Source: an uncultured Bacteroidales bacterium (GTDB lineage Bacteria; Bacteroidota; Bacteroidia; Bacteroidales; UBA932). Taken from it: DNA of 64,000 bases. Below the pieces are notes generated by a model. It saw nothing but the letters and a program-made list of their open reading frames with translations. It was not told the origin of the DNA and did not search any database. Within the stretch, counting starts at the first letter, position 1; the number at the start of each line of letters is the position of its first letter. The stretch spans positions 1 through 64,000 of the forward strand of contig CAMGFA010000004.1 of assembly GCA_946055165.1 (NCBI GenBank). The letters run 5' to 3'. The position numbers were made by a program, and so were the translations under genes. Below, piece by piece: positions 28,304-37,490 of the stretch.

Positions 28304-29126
28304 GTGCTGCTGCTTTGCTGAGTTTGACATTCTGCTCTATTGCCGCTCTGTCTTTTTGTGGAACGGCGCAGTCCAGGAAAGCTTCCCATATAATATCCAC
28401 CGCCACCTTGCTTGGATGGACAAGGTCCTCGGCGTAGAAACGGTAGTCGCGCAACTGATCCATAAGAATTTCAAAGGCAGGAAAATAAGGCAGTTTTTCC
28501 TGGTACAGAGCCAGGTGCAGGGCCGACTTGCTCACAGTATTGTCCCGGGCGCATTGGGCAAGGTGCCTTATGGGGCTCACCGTAAAGAGGAAACTCTTTT
28601 CGGGATGTTTTTCCACAATTCCCCTCAGCAGTTCGCGGATTTGCTGCAATTCCAGCATTTCGTGGCTGAATTCCTTTGCCGGGCGTTTGAGGCAGTTGCT
28701 CACCACCTTGCCGCCGTGCTTCCAGACCATAGCCGTGCCGAGGGTGATTATCACCCTGTCGCAGTTTTTCCAGAATTCGCGGGCCTGCTGCAGCCTGGCA
28801 TTGGCATTTTTCAGAAATTCTCCGGCCGATTCCCTTGCGAAACTGCTGTGGTGCGAGAAGGAGCATATTCTTCCGTCTCCTGCACCCATCTGCACGCAGT
28901 CGCTTTCGCAGAAGAAATCATCGGAGTCCAGCTTTTCTATGGCCGATGCTATCGAGGCAGGGTTGTAAAGTGTGCCGAAGGGGTTGCAGACTGTGTTGAA
29001 GCCGCTTTCTGCGAACTTGTCGGCCATTGCGGAAGCGAAACAGCTTCCCAGCAGCATGATGCTGCTGCCGAGGCCGAATTCCGTTTCCGTGCGGGGGCAA
29101 TTGACAACTGTTGCAAGTTTTACCAT
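28287..29126 (-). CDS. GSCFA domain protein (SGNH-like)
   Basis: SSIMLLGSCFASAMADKF (GSCFA motif); VITLGTAMVW. Confidence 0.85.
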   Translation of the reverse strand: MVKLATVVNCPRTETEFGLGSSIMLLGSCFASAMADKFAESGFNTVCNPFGTLYNPASIASAIEKLDSDDFFCESDCVQMGAGDGRICSFSHHSSFARESAGEFLKNANARLQQAREFWKNCDRVIITLGTAMVWKHGGKVVSNCLKRPAKEFSHEMLELQQIRELLRGIVEKHPEKSFLFTVSPIRHLAQCARDNTVSKSALHLALYQEKLPYFPAFEILMDQLRDYRFYAEDLVHPSKVAVDIIWEAFLDCAVPQKDRAAIEQNVKLSKAAAHERRS

Positions 29127-29169
29127 CGCACAAATTTAATTATAATTATTTTTCCTTAACTTTGTGATT

Positions 29170-30120
29170 ATGAAAAAATCATCAAAAGTTATCGTAATTG
29201 TGCTGGCCGTAGTGCTGGTACTTTTTCTTGCGGTCACTTTCGGAGGTGGCGCATATATGGTGAACTTTGCACTCTTGCCTGAAAACAGGGGCTTCGACAT
29301 TCAGGCGGAAAGGGAAAAAATGGAGAGCCGCTGCCCGGGAATCATTGCCTGGCAGGACGAGCTCATCCAGTCGGGTTGCCTTAAAGACACCTTCGTCGTA
29401 TTCCCCAACGGTCGCAGGATGCACGCCCAGTACGCTGCTGCCGCAGTGCCGGGCAACAAGACTGCCATTCTCCTGCACGGATACGGCAACAATCCTACCA
29501 CTATGGTCGTATATGCCCGCATGTTCCGTGACTCCTTGGGTTTCAATGTGTTCATGCCCGGAATGGCTGCACACGGCCAGAGTGAGGGAACCCACATCCA
29601 GATGGGCTGGAAGGACAGGGAAGATGCACTTCAGTGGATTCCTGTTGCCCACGATATCTTCAAGGATGATGAAATGATAATTTTCGGCATGTCCATGGGT
29701 GCCGCAACCACTATGATGCTCAGTGGGGAAGAGACTCCGGATTATGTCAAGGCCTTTATCGAAGACGCCGGCTACACCTCTGTCTGGGACCAGTTCAAGG
29801 ATCAGCTGGACAAGATGTTTGGCCTGCCACCTTTCCCTGTTCTCTACGGTGCCGACCTTGTTTGCAGAATGCGTTTCGGATGGAACTTCAAAGAGGCGTC
29901 GAGTGTGAAACAGGTGGCCAAGAGCACAAAGCCTATGCTTTTCATACACGGTGAGCAAGACGACTTTGTCCCTACCTGGATGCTTATGCCTTGCTACGAA
30001 GCCAAAACTCAAGGATACAAAGAGTATTGGATTGCTCCGGGTTCCGCCCACGTGAGGTCAATCACCGACCACCAGGCCGAGTTCACCGCCCACGTCCGCG
30101 CTTTCCTCGACAAGATTTAA
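29170..30120 (+). CDS. Membrane-anchored alpha/beta hydrolase
   Basis: N-terminal TM; AILLHGYGNN; IFGMSMGAATTM nucleophile elbow; FIHGEQDDFVP. Confidence 0.88.
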   Translation: MKKSSKVIVIVLAVVLVLFLAVTFGGGAYMVNFALLPENRGFDIQAEREKMESRCPGIIAWQDELIQSGCLKDTFVVFPNGRRMHAQYAAAAVPGNKTAILLHGYGNNPTTMVVYARMFRDSLGFNVFMPGMAAHGQSEGTHIQMGWKDREDALQWIPVAHDIFKDDEMIIFGMSMGAATTMMLSGEETPDYVKAFIEDAGYTSVWDQFKDQLDKMFGLPPFPVLYGADLVCRMRFGWNFKEASSVKQVAKSTKPMLFIHGEQDDFVPTWMLMPCYEAKTQGYKEYWIAPGSAHVRSITDHQAEFTAHVRAFLDKI

Positions 30121-30171
30121 ACCGACTCGGACTTCGCTGCTGTGAAAATGTCCTGCTAGGCGGCCGGGCTC

Positions 30172-30270
30172 ATGGCTGGAAGGCTTGCAGCGCAAGGGAA
30201 CTGTGCGAGCAATGGACGCAAGGCGTCCATCCGCGAGCGCAGCTTGGGCCAGAAGGAGGTGAAACAATGA
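30172..30270 (+). CDS. Putative micro-ORF 1 of family A repeat (MAGRLAAQGNCASNGRKASIRERSLGQKEVKQ)
   Basis: Open frame shared in A2, A3 and A4; overlaps micro-ORF 2 by ATGA. No proof of translation. Confidence 0.2.
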   Translation: MAGRLAAQGNCASNGRKASIRERSLGQKEVKQ

Positions 30271-30344
30271 CCGGGGTGTTTGAGCGAAGCGAGTTCCCGG
30301 CCATCACCGACTTCGCAGGCCAAGCCGCAGCGCGCATCGCCTGA
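30267..30344 (+). CDS. Putative micro-ORF 2 of family A repeat (MTGVFERSEFPAITDFAGQAAARIA)
   Basis: AAGGAGGT 6 nt upstream of the ATG; frame conserved in all four copies. Confidence 0.25.
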   Translation: MTGVFERSEFPAITDFAGQAAARIA

Positions 30345-30442
30345 AAGCCATGAGTCTGGCTGCCTAGCAGTGTGTAAAACGGCACTTTTACACATAAAAA
30401 TGAAAAATTAAGACTTTATCGTGATTATTTCCGCAAATAGCG

Positions 30443-31453
30443 CTATTGTTTATTGATAATACTATTCTCAATTTCTTGCAGTTCAAGCATATCTTGCCTA
30501 TCTGCCTCCAAAGCTTCATATTCACGTCTCCTCTGGTCATATTGTTCATAAATCTCTTTGACGTGTTTTTCCATCACCTGATTGGAAATTCGCCCAGCGT
30601 CAGGCAATATAGTCTGGTTCTGAAATGTCAGCATCGCATCAACGTAGTTGCGCCAAAAACTCATTGTGAGATCTCGACGCTCTTTTACTCTCAGCTCAGC
30701 TGATTCGAGAAAGATTGTGACTAGTCGGTTTAATTTATCAAGTTCATTCTCATGAAGGTAATTCTTGGCAATGAATATATCTTGTTTGCGAACAATACTC
30801 CCTTTCCATGAAGTAAGACCCATATTAGGTCTTTCGGCATCAGCCCGTTCCATAATTAGTTCTGCGGCAGTATGATTTGTTACCGCATACAGAAGTTTGT
30901 TTTGCGTCTCTGCAAAGAACATCTGGACTGATTTATCGCTTGCATCATAGTCACTGCTAAGTGCAAATAATTCCCTGAGTTTTTGATAAAACCGTTTTTC
31001 TGATGCTCTGATATCCCTAATTTTGGAAAGCAGTTCATCAAAATAATCGGGTCTGCCATCAGGATTTTTCAAACGATCAGAATCAATAACAAAGCCCTTT
31101 ACCAAATACTCTGATAAGTTTCTCGTGGCCCATTGGCGGAACTGGATGCCTCGAACACCTTTGACACGATAACCAACAGCTAACACCATATCCAGAGAGT
31201 AATGTTCCACCATATATTGCTTTCCATCAGAAGCAGTTGTCAAAATATTTTTGACAACTGCAATCTTGGGTAATTCTTTCTCTTTCAATATATTGGTAAT
31301 ATGATAGCTGATAGACTGTTTGGAGGTGGCAAAAAGTTCCGCCATCTGTAATTGGTTTAGCCAAACCATTCCATCTGCACCTATAAGAACTACCGATGTT
31401 TTTCCATCATCAGTATTGTAGATAATGATGTCATTCTGCTCCATTCTTCCCAA
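30443..31453 (-). CDS. RhuM family (virulence protein-like) protein
   Basis: NQLQMAELFATSKQSISYHITNILKEKEL ... VEHYSLDMVLAVGYRVKGVRGIQFRQWATRNLSEYLVKGF. Confidence 0.88.
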   Translation of the reverse strand: MGRMEQNDIIIYNTDDGKTSVVLIGADGMVWLNQLQMAELFATSKQSISYHITNILKEKELPKIAVVKNILTTASDGKQYMVEHYSLDMVLAVGYRVKGVRGIQFRQWATRNLSEYLVKGFVIDSDRLKNPDGRPDYFDELLSKIRDIRASEKRFYQKLRELFALSSDYDASDKSVQMFFAETQNKLLYAVTNHTAAELIMERADAERPNMGLTSWKGSIVRKQDIFIAKNYLHENELDKLNRLVTIFLESAELRVKERRDLTMSFWRNYVDAMLTFQNQTILPDAGRISNQVMEKHVKEIYEQYDQRRREYEALEADRQDMLELQEIENSIINKQ

Positions 31454-31595
31454 TATTATGTTTGTAAATAATATAATCGAAAATCCAAATCTATTCCCGC
31501 TTAATCAAATACTTAATCTTGGATATTTCGCCGTTCAATCCGAAGTAGCCTTATTAAACAGCTGCGCTCATGACCGCAATTCGGGACGGGTATTG

Positions 31596-32060
31596 TCACT
31601 TCAGTTCGTCTTCCGCATACAGATAAGGGAAGTTTGACTGCTCATATTCGAAGTAATCTTCCTCGTTAAAGAAGCGGGCACATTCTTTTTCGGCATTCTC
31701 CAGACTGTCGGAAGCGTGCACCACATTTTCCTGGTGGCTCATGCAATAATCTCCTCTCAAAGTGCCGGGAGCCGCTTTTCTGCCATTGGTAGAGCCCGTC
31801 ATTTCCCTTACCACAGCCACGGCATCAATTCCCTCAAGACAGAGCAAAAGAACAGGAGCTGCCATCATGGATTTCTCTATGATAGGATAGAAAGGTTTGT
31901 CAACCAGGTGCTTATAGTGCTCGGCGCACTTTTCCCTGGTGAAGCGGTACATTTTCATAGCCACTATCTTAAGGCCCTTTCTTTCAAAGCGGGTGATGAT
32001 TTCCCCAACAATTCCACGCTGCAGAGAGCAGGGTTTGATAATTACAAAAGTTCTTTCCAT
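31596..32060 (-). CDS. ndk: Nucleoside diphosphate kinase
   Basis: ERTFVIIKPCSLQRGIVGEII; GTLRGDYCMSHQENVVHASDSLENAEKE. Confidence 0.93.
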   Translation of the reverse strand: MERTFVIIKPCSLQRGIVGEIITRFERKGLKIVAMKMYRFTREKCAEHYKHLVDKPFYPIIEKSMMAAPVLLLCLEGIDAVAVVREMTGSTNGRKAAPGTLRGDYCMSHQENVVHASDSLENAEKECARFFNEEDYFEYEQSNFPYLYAEDELK

Positions 32061-32071
32061 AACAATTCAAT

Positions 32072-32656
32072 TCAATCTATGTCAGGATTGCCGGCCGGTT
32101 CAAGTCTTTCGAGCACTGGAGAAAGGAAGGATTGGATTTGCAATTGGCGGGCAACATCTTCCGGAATGCCGCGTGAACGCATGTAGAACAGTTCATCCTC
32201 GTTGAGCGAGCCTATGGTTGCCCCGTGGGAGCATATTACGTCATCGGCATAGATTTCAAGCTGGGGAGAGGTCTGCACCTGGGCATCGCGGGAAAGAAGA
32301 ATGGAATGGTTTTCCTGGTAGGCCTCGGTTTTCTGGGCATCAGGAGCCACATAGATGAGCCCGTCGAACACCACGCGGGCTTTTCCGTCCACAACGCCTT
32401 TGAACAGCTGCCGGGAGTGGCATTCTCCGCACAGATGGCGCACATTGAGATGGAAAGCCACTTTTTCATCCGCTTTGCACAGATATACTCCGGCAAGGTC
32501 GAGCGAGGCTCCCGGACCGGCAAGCTCCACTTCAAGTTTCACATCGGCATTCACTCCCTCGCCGACCACGAAAGTGGCATAGAAGCTTTCTCCCGATCCC
32601 AAAACCAGGTGCTGCGGGATGGTATCTTTCCCAACAATATAGACCTTTTTATCCAT
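32072..32656 (-). CDS. sufD: SufD-like Fe-S scaffold component, compact (about 194 aa)
   Basis: SufBD core SSQLEIYADDVICSHGATIGSLNEDELFYMRSRGIPEDVARQLQI; adjacent to sufC and sufB; no room for a normal N-terminal domain. Confidence 0.8.
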   Translation of the reverse strand: MDKKVYIVGKDTIPQHLVLGSGESFYATFVVGEGVNADVKLEVELAGPGASLDLAGVYLCKADEKVAFHLNVRHLCGECHSRQLFKGVVDGKARVVFDGLIYVAPDAQKTEAYQENHSILLSRDAQVQTSPQLEIYADDVICSHGATIGSLNEDELFYMRSRGIPEDVARQLQIQSFLSPVLERLEPAGNPDID

Positions 32657-33404
32657 TGATATTCTCAAAACCTTTTGATTCAATTTCATCCACAAGCTCA
32701 CGGCCTGCAGTACGCACAATCACTCCATCTTTGAGCACGTGCACCACATCGGGCACAATATATTGCAGAAGCTTGTGGTAATGGGTAATGATAATGGACG
32801 AAGTCTGCGGAGTGCGGAGAGCATTCACACCGTCTGCGACAACCCGGAGGGCATCCACATCCAGACCGCTGTCGGTCTCGTCAAGAATGGAAAGCACGGG
32901 CTCCAGCATTGCCATCTGGAAAATTTCGGCTCTCTTCTTCTCTCCTCCGGAAAAGCCTACATTCACATCACGCTTGGCAAATTCCCCTTTCATCTGGACC
33001 AAAGCCATTTTGGCTTTCATCAGCTTGAGGAACTCGGCAGGACTCAAATCGTCAAGACCCGCAGCCTTGCGGCGCGCAGATAAGGCCGCTTTCATGAAAT
33101 TCGTGATGCTTACGCCCGGAATCTCTATAGGATATTGGAAACTCAGGAAAATTCCGGCCCAGCTTCTCTGCTCCGGGCTCATGGACAAAAGATCCTGTCC
33201 GGCAAAGCTGATGCTGCCGGAAGTGACGGTGAACTGAGGCTTGCCTGCAAGCACTGCGCTCAGGGTTGACTTGCCCGCACCGTTTGGCCCCATCACTGCG
33301 TGAACTTCGCCTCGGCGTATGGTAAGATTTACTCCGTGAAGGATTTCCTTGCCTTCAACACCTGCGTGCAGGTCCTTGATTTCTAGAAGTATGTTGTTGT
33401 CCAT
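32649..33404 (-). CDS. sufC: Fe-S assembly ATPase SufC
   Basis: VMGPNGAGKSTLSAVLAG; GFSGGEKKRAEIFQMAMLEP; LDETDSGLDVDAL. Confidence 0.95.
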   Translation of the reverse strand: MDNNILLEIKDLHAGVEGKEILHGVNLTIRRGEVHAVMGPNGAGKSTLSAVLAGKPQFTVTSGSISFAGQDLLSMSPEQRSWAGIFLSFQYPIEIPGVSITNFMKAALSARRKAAGLDDLSPAEFLKLMKAKMALVQMKGEFAKRDVNVGFSGGEKKRAEIFQMAMLEPVLSILDETDSGLDVDALRVVADGVNALRTPQTSSIIITHYHKLLQYIVPDVVHVLKDGVIVRTAGRELVDEIESKGFENING

Positions 33405-33408
33405 TGTA

Positions 33409-34038
33409 CTATGCTTTGTTCTTGTAAAGTTTAGACCAGCTTATCAGCGACCACAGGCCGTTTATTAGATACAGGCCGCACACTATTGGCATGAAGATGT
33501 GTCCCACCGAGATATGAAGGGCAATCTGGGTGATGTTCACCAGCAGCCAGGCAATCCAGCAGTCCCATTTCTTCTGGGCGCTCAGGAACTGTGCAACCAG
33601 AATAAGGACAGTAACGCAGGAATCCAGATATGGGTGCGGGTCTGCAGGGAAAAGTACATCCAGCAGCCAGCCCCATACTCCTGCAATCACAAGCACTGCC
33701 ACCACTGCAAAAACCCTCTGAACGGCGCTCAGACGCGACACGGCCAAAGCCTTCTCGTCTTTGCTGCTTTTCTCCCCTTCCTTGGGGTGAGTCCAGCGGT
33801 AGTGCCCCATTACATTGATCATAAGGGAGATGGGCTGAAGCAAAAGACTTGCGTAGAGGTGCTTGTTCCAGAACATCACAAAAAGGGCGGTAGTGTAGAG
33901 ATAGCCCACCCAGAAATTGTATTTGCTGTTCCTTCCTGCGAGGAAAACGCAGGTCAGGCCCAATACCGATGTAATTACATCTATCAGAAGCACCGGCGCT
34001 CCGCCAAGCGAAAAAAGTGTAAAATTCATCCAATCCAT
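33409..34038 (-). CDS. pnuC: Nicotinamide mononucleotide/riboside transporter PnuC-like
   Basis: Multi-TM; LGLTCVFLAGRNSKYNFWVGYLYTTALFVMFW; AQKKWDCWIAWLLVNI. Confidence 0.85.
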   Translation of the reverse strand: MDWMNFTLFSLGGAPVLLIDVITSVLGLTCVFLAGRNSKYNFWVGYLYTTALFVMFWNKHLYASLLLQPISLMINVMGHYRWTHPKEGEKSSKDEKALAVSRLSAVQRVFAVVAVLVIAGVWGWLLDVLFPADPHPYLDSCVTVLILVAQFLSAQKKWDCWIAWLLVNITQIALHISVGHIFMPIVCGLYLINGLWSLISWSKLYKNKA

Positions 34039-34042
34039 AATT

Positions 34043-35491
34043 CTAACCTACTGAGCCTTCGAGCGAAACCGAAAGCAGTTTTTGGGCTTCCACGGCGAAC
34101 TCCATAGGGAGTCGCTGAAGCACTTCTTTTGCATAACCATTTACAATCAGCCCCACGGCCTCTTCGGCAGGGATGCCTCGCTGATTGCAGTAAAACAGTT
34201 GTTCTTCACTTATGCGCGAGGTCGTTGCCTCGTGTTCCACCACCGCACTCGGGTTGGAGTTGCGGATGACAGGGAAGGTGTGTGCCCCGCATTGCGAGCC
34301 GATCAGCAGGGAGTCGCACTGCGAGTAGTTCCGGGCATTGTCGGCACCGCCGTTCATCTGCACCAGGCCGCGGTAGGAGTTTTCGCTGTGCCCGGCGCTT
34401 ATTCCCTTGGATACAATGCGGCTGCGGGTGTTGCGTCCGATGTGGATCATCTTCGTTCCAGTATCGGCCATCTGATAATTGTTGGTTAGGGCAACGGAGT
34501 AGAACTCCGAAGTGCTGTTGTCGCCTTTGAGGATGGTGGAAGGGTATTTCCAGGTAATGGCCGATCCGGTCTCGACCTGGGTCCAGCTCAGGTGCGAAGC
34601 TTCGCCTTTGCAGATTCCGCGTTTGGTCACAAGGTTGAGAATGCCTCCGCGGCCCTGGGCATCGCCCGGGTACCAGTTCTGCACGGTGCTGTAGCGCACA
34701 TCGGCCCCCTTTTCCACTACAATTTCCACCACCGCGGCGTGCAGCTGGTGTTCGTCCCTTATCGGCGCGGTGCAGCCTTCCATATAGCTGAGCTGGGAGC
34801 CTTCGTCGGCGATGATGAGAGTGCGCTCGAACTGGCCCGTGCCGCTGGCGTTGATACGGAAGTAGCTCGAAAGGTCCATAGGGCACTTCACCCCTTTTGG
34901 GATGTAGCAGAACGAACCGTCGGAGAAAACGGCGCTGTTGAGCGCGGCGTAGAAGTTGTCTCCGACCGGCACTACCGATGCCAGGTACTTGCGCACCAGC
35001 TCGGGGTATTCGCGAACCGCTTCGGAGAAGGAGCAGAAGATGATGCCTTTCTCGGCCAGGCTGGCGCGGAATGTGGTGGCAACGCTCACAGAATCGAACA
35101 CGGCATCCACCGCAACATTCGATTTGTCCTTTACTCCGGCCAGAAATTCGCGTTCGCGCAGAGGAATGCCCAGCTTGTCGAAAGTTTTTTCCAGTTCGGG
35201 GTCTATCTCCTTGGGGCCTTCTTTTCTGGCTTTTGGAGCGGCATAATATATAATGTCCTGAAAATCAATTTCCGGAAGACGTAGATGCCCCCAGGTTGGA
35301 GGCTCCATCTGAAGCCACCTGTCATAGGCCTCGAGGCGGAAGTCCAGCAGCCATTGCGGCTCGTCTTTGAGGGCAGAGATATGGCGTATGATATCCTTGT
35401 TCAAGCCCTTTGGAGCGTAATCCTGCTCGATGTCCGTCACAAAGCCCTCCTTGTAGTCCTTGGAGGTGAAATCTTTGATTACTTCATCCAT
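34043..35491 (-). CDS. sufB: Fe-S cluster assembly protein SufB
   Basis: [66 protein letters not shown]. Start at [17 protein letters not shown]. Confidence 0.95.
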   Translation of the reverse strand: MDEVIKDFTSKDYKEGFVTDIEQDYAPKGLNKDIIRHISALKDEPQWLLDFRLEAYDRWLQMEPPTWGHLRLPEIDFQDIIYYAAPKARKEGPKEIDPELEKTFDKLGIPLREREFLAGVKDKSNVAVDAVFDSVSVATTFRASLAEKGIIFCSFSEAVREYPELVRKYLASVVPVGDNFYAALNSAVFSDGSFCYIPKGVKCPMDLSSYFRINASGTGQFERTLIIADEGSQLSYMEGCTAPIRDEHQLHAAVVEIVVEKGADVRYSTVQNWYPGDAQGRGGILNLVTKRGICKGEASHLSWTQVETGSAITWKYPSTILKGDNSTSEFYSVALTNNYQMADTGTKMIHIGRNTRSRIVSKGISAGHSENSYRGLVQMNGGADNARNYSQCDSLLIGSQCGAHTFPVIRNSNPSAVVEHEATTSRISEEQLFYCNQRGIPAEEAVGLIVNGYAKEVLQRLPMEFAVEAQKLLSVSLEGSVG

Positions 35492-35561
35492 AAGTGTGCA
35501 AATATACGCATTTTTGCCTAACTTTGCTCCACTTGTTGTTTGGCTTGGATCAATACCTATT

Positions 35562-37490
35562 ATGCATTTTTTAGCCCTTCTTGCCGTCTTGAGTTTGAAT
35601 GTGCCCCAGCAGGATACCCTCGCTGCCGCCCGTTCGACTGCAGCACGCGAGCTCTCATTCAACAGTGCCGTGCCTGTGCTCTATATGGGGAAGGAGCAGC
35701 TTCAGAACACTCCGGCTCAGAGTCTGAGCGAGGCGTTGCGCGGCTTTTCGGCCTTGAGCATAAAGGATTACGGCGGTCTGGGCGGGCTCAAGACAGTGAG
35801 CATCCGCAATTTCGGAGCCCAGCACAGCTGTCTGGTGCTGGACGGTATATGTCTGTCCGATGCGATGAACGGCCAGGTGGATTTGGGCCGATACAGCCTC
35901 GACGACATCGCTTCCATCAAGGTGGAGATAGCCGGCAGCAACGATATTTTCTGCAGTGCGAGGCAGCTTTCGGGCGTGGGTGCCGTGAGCATAAATGTCG
36001 CCCCTCCCGTTTTTGAGGAAAACAGGAATTTCGGGGCCGGTGCACTGCTGAGTGCCGGCAGTTTCGGGACCCTGAAATCGGGACTTGAGTTCAAATGCCG
36101 TCCTTTTCCCAAATGGAGTGCTTCAGGCTCCCTGTCCTACCTGAGTTCGGAAGGGAACTATCCTTTTTCAATCCGGAACGGTACTCAGACCCAGGAGCAG
36201 CTTCGCCTCAATTCCGACATCTCCGCCCTCAATGCCCAGCTGCGTGTTTTCGGCACCCTTCCGCGCGGAAGCCTGCGCCTTTGCGGTACCTGGTACGACA
36301 GTTCGAGAGGTCTTCCCGGAAGTGTGATACTCTACACCCAGCACCCTTCCGAGCGTCTTTGGGACAAGGATCTGTTTCTTTCGGCCCTGTACGAGGGCCC
36401 TGCAAGGCTTAATGGGCAGATGCGGCTGAGTGCCAGCTGGACTTCAAAATGGAACCGCTACACCAATTCCGACCCCAGATACGCCACGCCTCTGGACGAT
36501 TATTATCTGCAGAATGAGGCAGCTTTCAGCGGGGTTCTGCTATATCATCCCTGGTCCATCTTCAGCTTCAGTATTGCAGAGGATATAATATGTAACGCTC
36601 TCGAATCCAATATCCCAAATTGTATATGGCCGTGGAGGCTGCTTTCATACAGTGCGGTATCGGCCAAACTGCAGACCTCTTCGCTCAGCCTCACAGCTTC
36701 GGTGCTCGCAAGCCTGATGTATGAGATGTCCGACCGCGGGGAGGCGGCCGATCCTTTCGCCGGCCTGAGTCCTTCCCTGAGCCTGAGCTATGCCATCAAC
36801 GATAATTTCAGCCTCAGGGCAAGCAGCAAGCAGAGTCTTCGCCTGCCTACTTTCAACGACCTTTACTACCCGCGCACCGGCAACAGGGACCTCGCTCCGG
36901 AAAGGGCCTGGCAGAACAATCTGGGACTCAGTTGGAGCGCCGGGAACATTGGGGCATCGGCCGATGTCTTCTATAATCTGGTGAAAGACAAGATTGTGGC
37001 AGTGCCGACCATGTTCATCTGGAGTATGCGCAATGTGGGAAAGGTGCAGATGCTCGGCTGCGATCTGGCCCTCCACTGGCAGGGCCGTCCGCTCGAATGG
37101 CTGGGCCTCAGGGCAGATATAAACTATTCTTTCAACAGGGCTGTGGACCTCACCGACCCTTCCGCCAAGAATTATGGGCATCAGATAGCCTATACGCCCA
37201 GGCACAGCGCCGGTGCAGGCCTGCAGTTCGAGCTGCCTTTCTGTCGCCTGTCCTACAGCCTTTCAGCAGTGGGGGAGCGCTACAGTCTTGCGCAGAACAC
37301 GCCGGCCTACCGTATGGACCCCTATGCGGACCACAGCCTGAGTATTTCCCGTGAGTTTTCTTTCGGCCGATTCTGCCGCCTTCAGCTCAGTGCCGATGCC
37401 CTTAACATCACCAACATCAACTACGAAATCATACAATACTATCCTATGCCGGCAAGGAATTACCGGTTGACTATAAAATTATCATACTGA
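35562..37490 (+). CDS. TonB-dependent outer membrane receptor (BtuB/FepA-like)
   Basis: Plug domain [47 protein letters not shown]; beta-barrel strands with a terminal aromatic/Tyr strand. Confidence 0.88.
   Translation: MHFLALLAVLSLNVPQQDTLAAARSTAARELSFNSAVPVLYMGKEQLQNTPAQSLSEALRGFSALSIKDYGGLGGLKTVSIRNFGAQHSCLVLDGICLSDAMNGQVDLGRYSLDDIASIKVEIAGSNDIFCSARQLSGVGAVSINVAPPVFEENRNFGAGALLSAGSFGTLKSGLEFKCRPFPKWSASGSLSYLSSEGNYPFSIRNGTQTQEQLRLNSDISALNAQLRVFGTLPRGSLRLCGTWYDSSRGLPGSVILYTQHPSERLWDKDLFLSALYEGPARLNGQMRLSASWTSKWNRYTNSDPRYATPLDDYYLQNEAAFSGVLLYHPWSIFSFSIAEDIICNALESNIPNCIWPWRLLSYSAVSAKLQTSSLSLTASVLASLMYEMSDRGEAADPFAGLSPSLSLSYAINDNFSLRASSKQSLRLPTFNDLYYPRTGNRDLAPERAWQNNLGLSWSAGNIGASADVFYNLVKDKIVAVPTMFIWSMRNVGKVQMLGCDLALHWQGRPLEWLGLRADINYSFNRAVDLTDPSAKNYGHQIAYTPRHSAGAGLQFELPFCRLSYSLSAVGERYSLAQNTPAYRMDPYADHSLSISREFSFGRFCRLQLSADALNITNINYEIIQYYPMPARNYRLTIKLSY

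Larger units (their letters stand above)
30153..30370 (+). repeat. Family A dispersed repeat, copy A2 (complete, terminal inverted repeats)
   Basis: Left CTGCTAGGCGGCCGGGCTCATGGCT; right AGCCATGAGTCTGGCTGCCTAGCAG (imperfect inverted repeat, about 3 mismatches). Internal hairpin ATGGACGC-AAG-GCGTCCAT. Confidence 0.93.

Noticed and set aside
35462-35561. Cobalamin riboswitch upstream of the TonB receptor
   Set aside because: The intergenic space to sufB is only about 70 bp and no B12-box-like sequence was seen.
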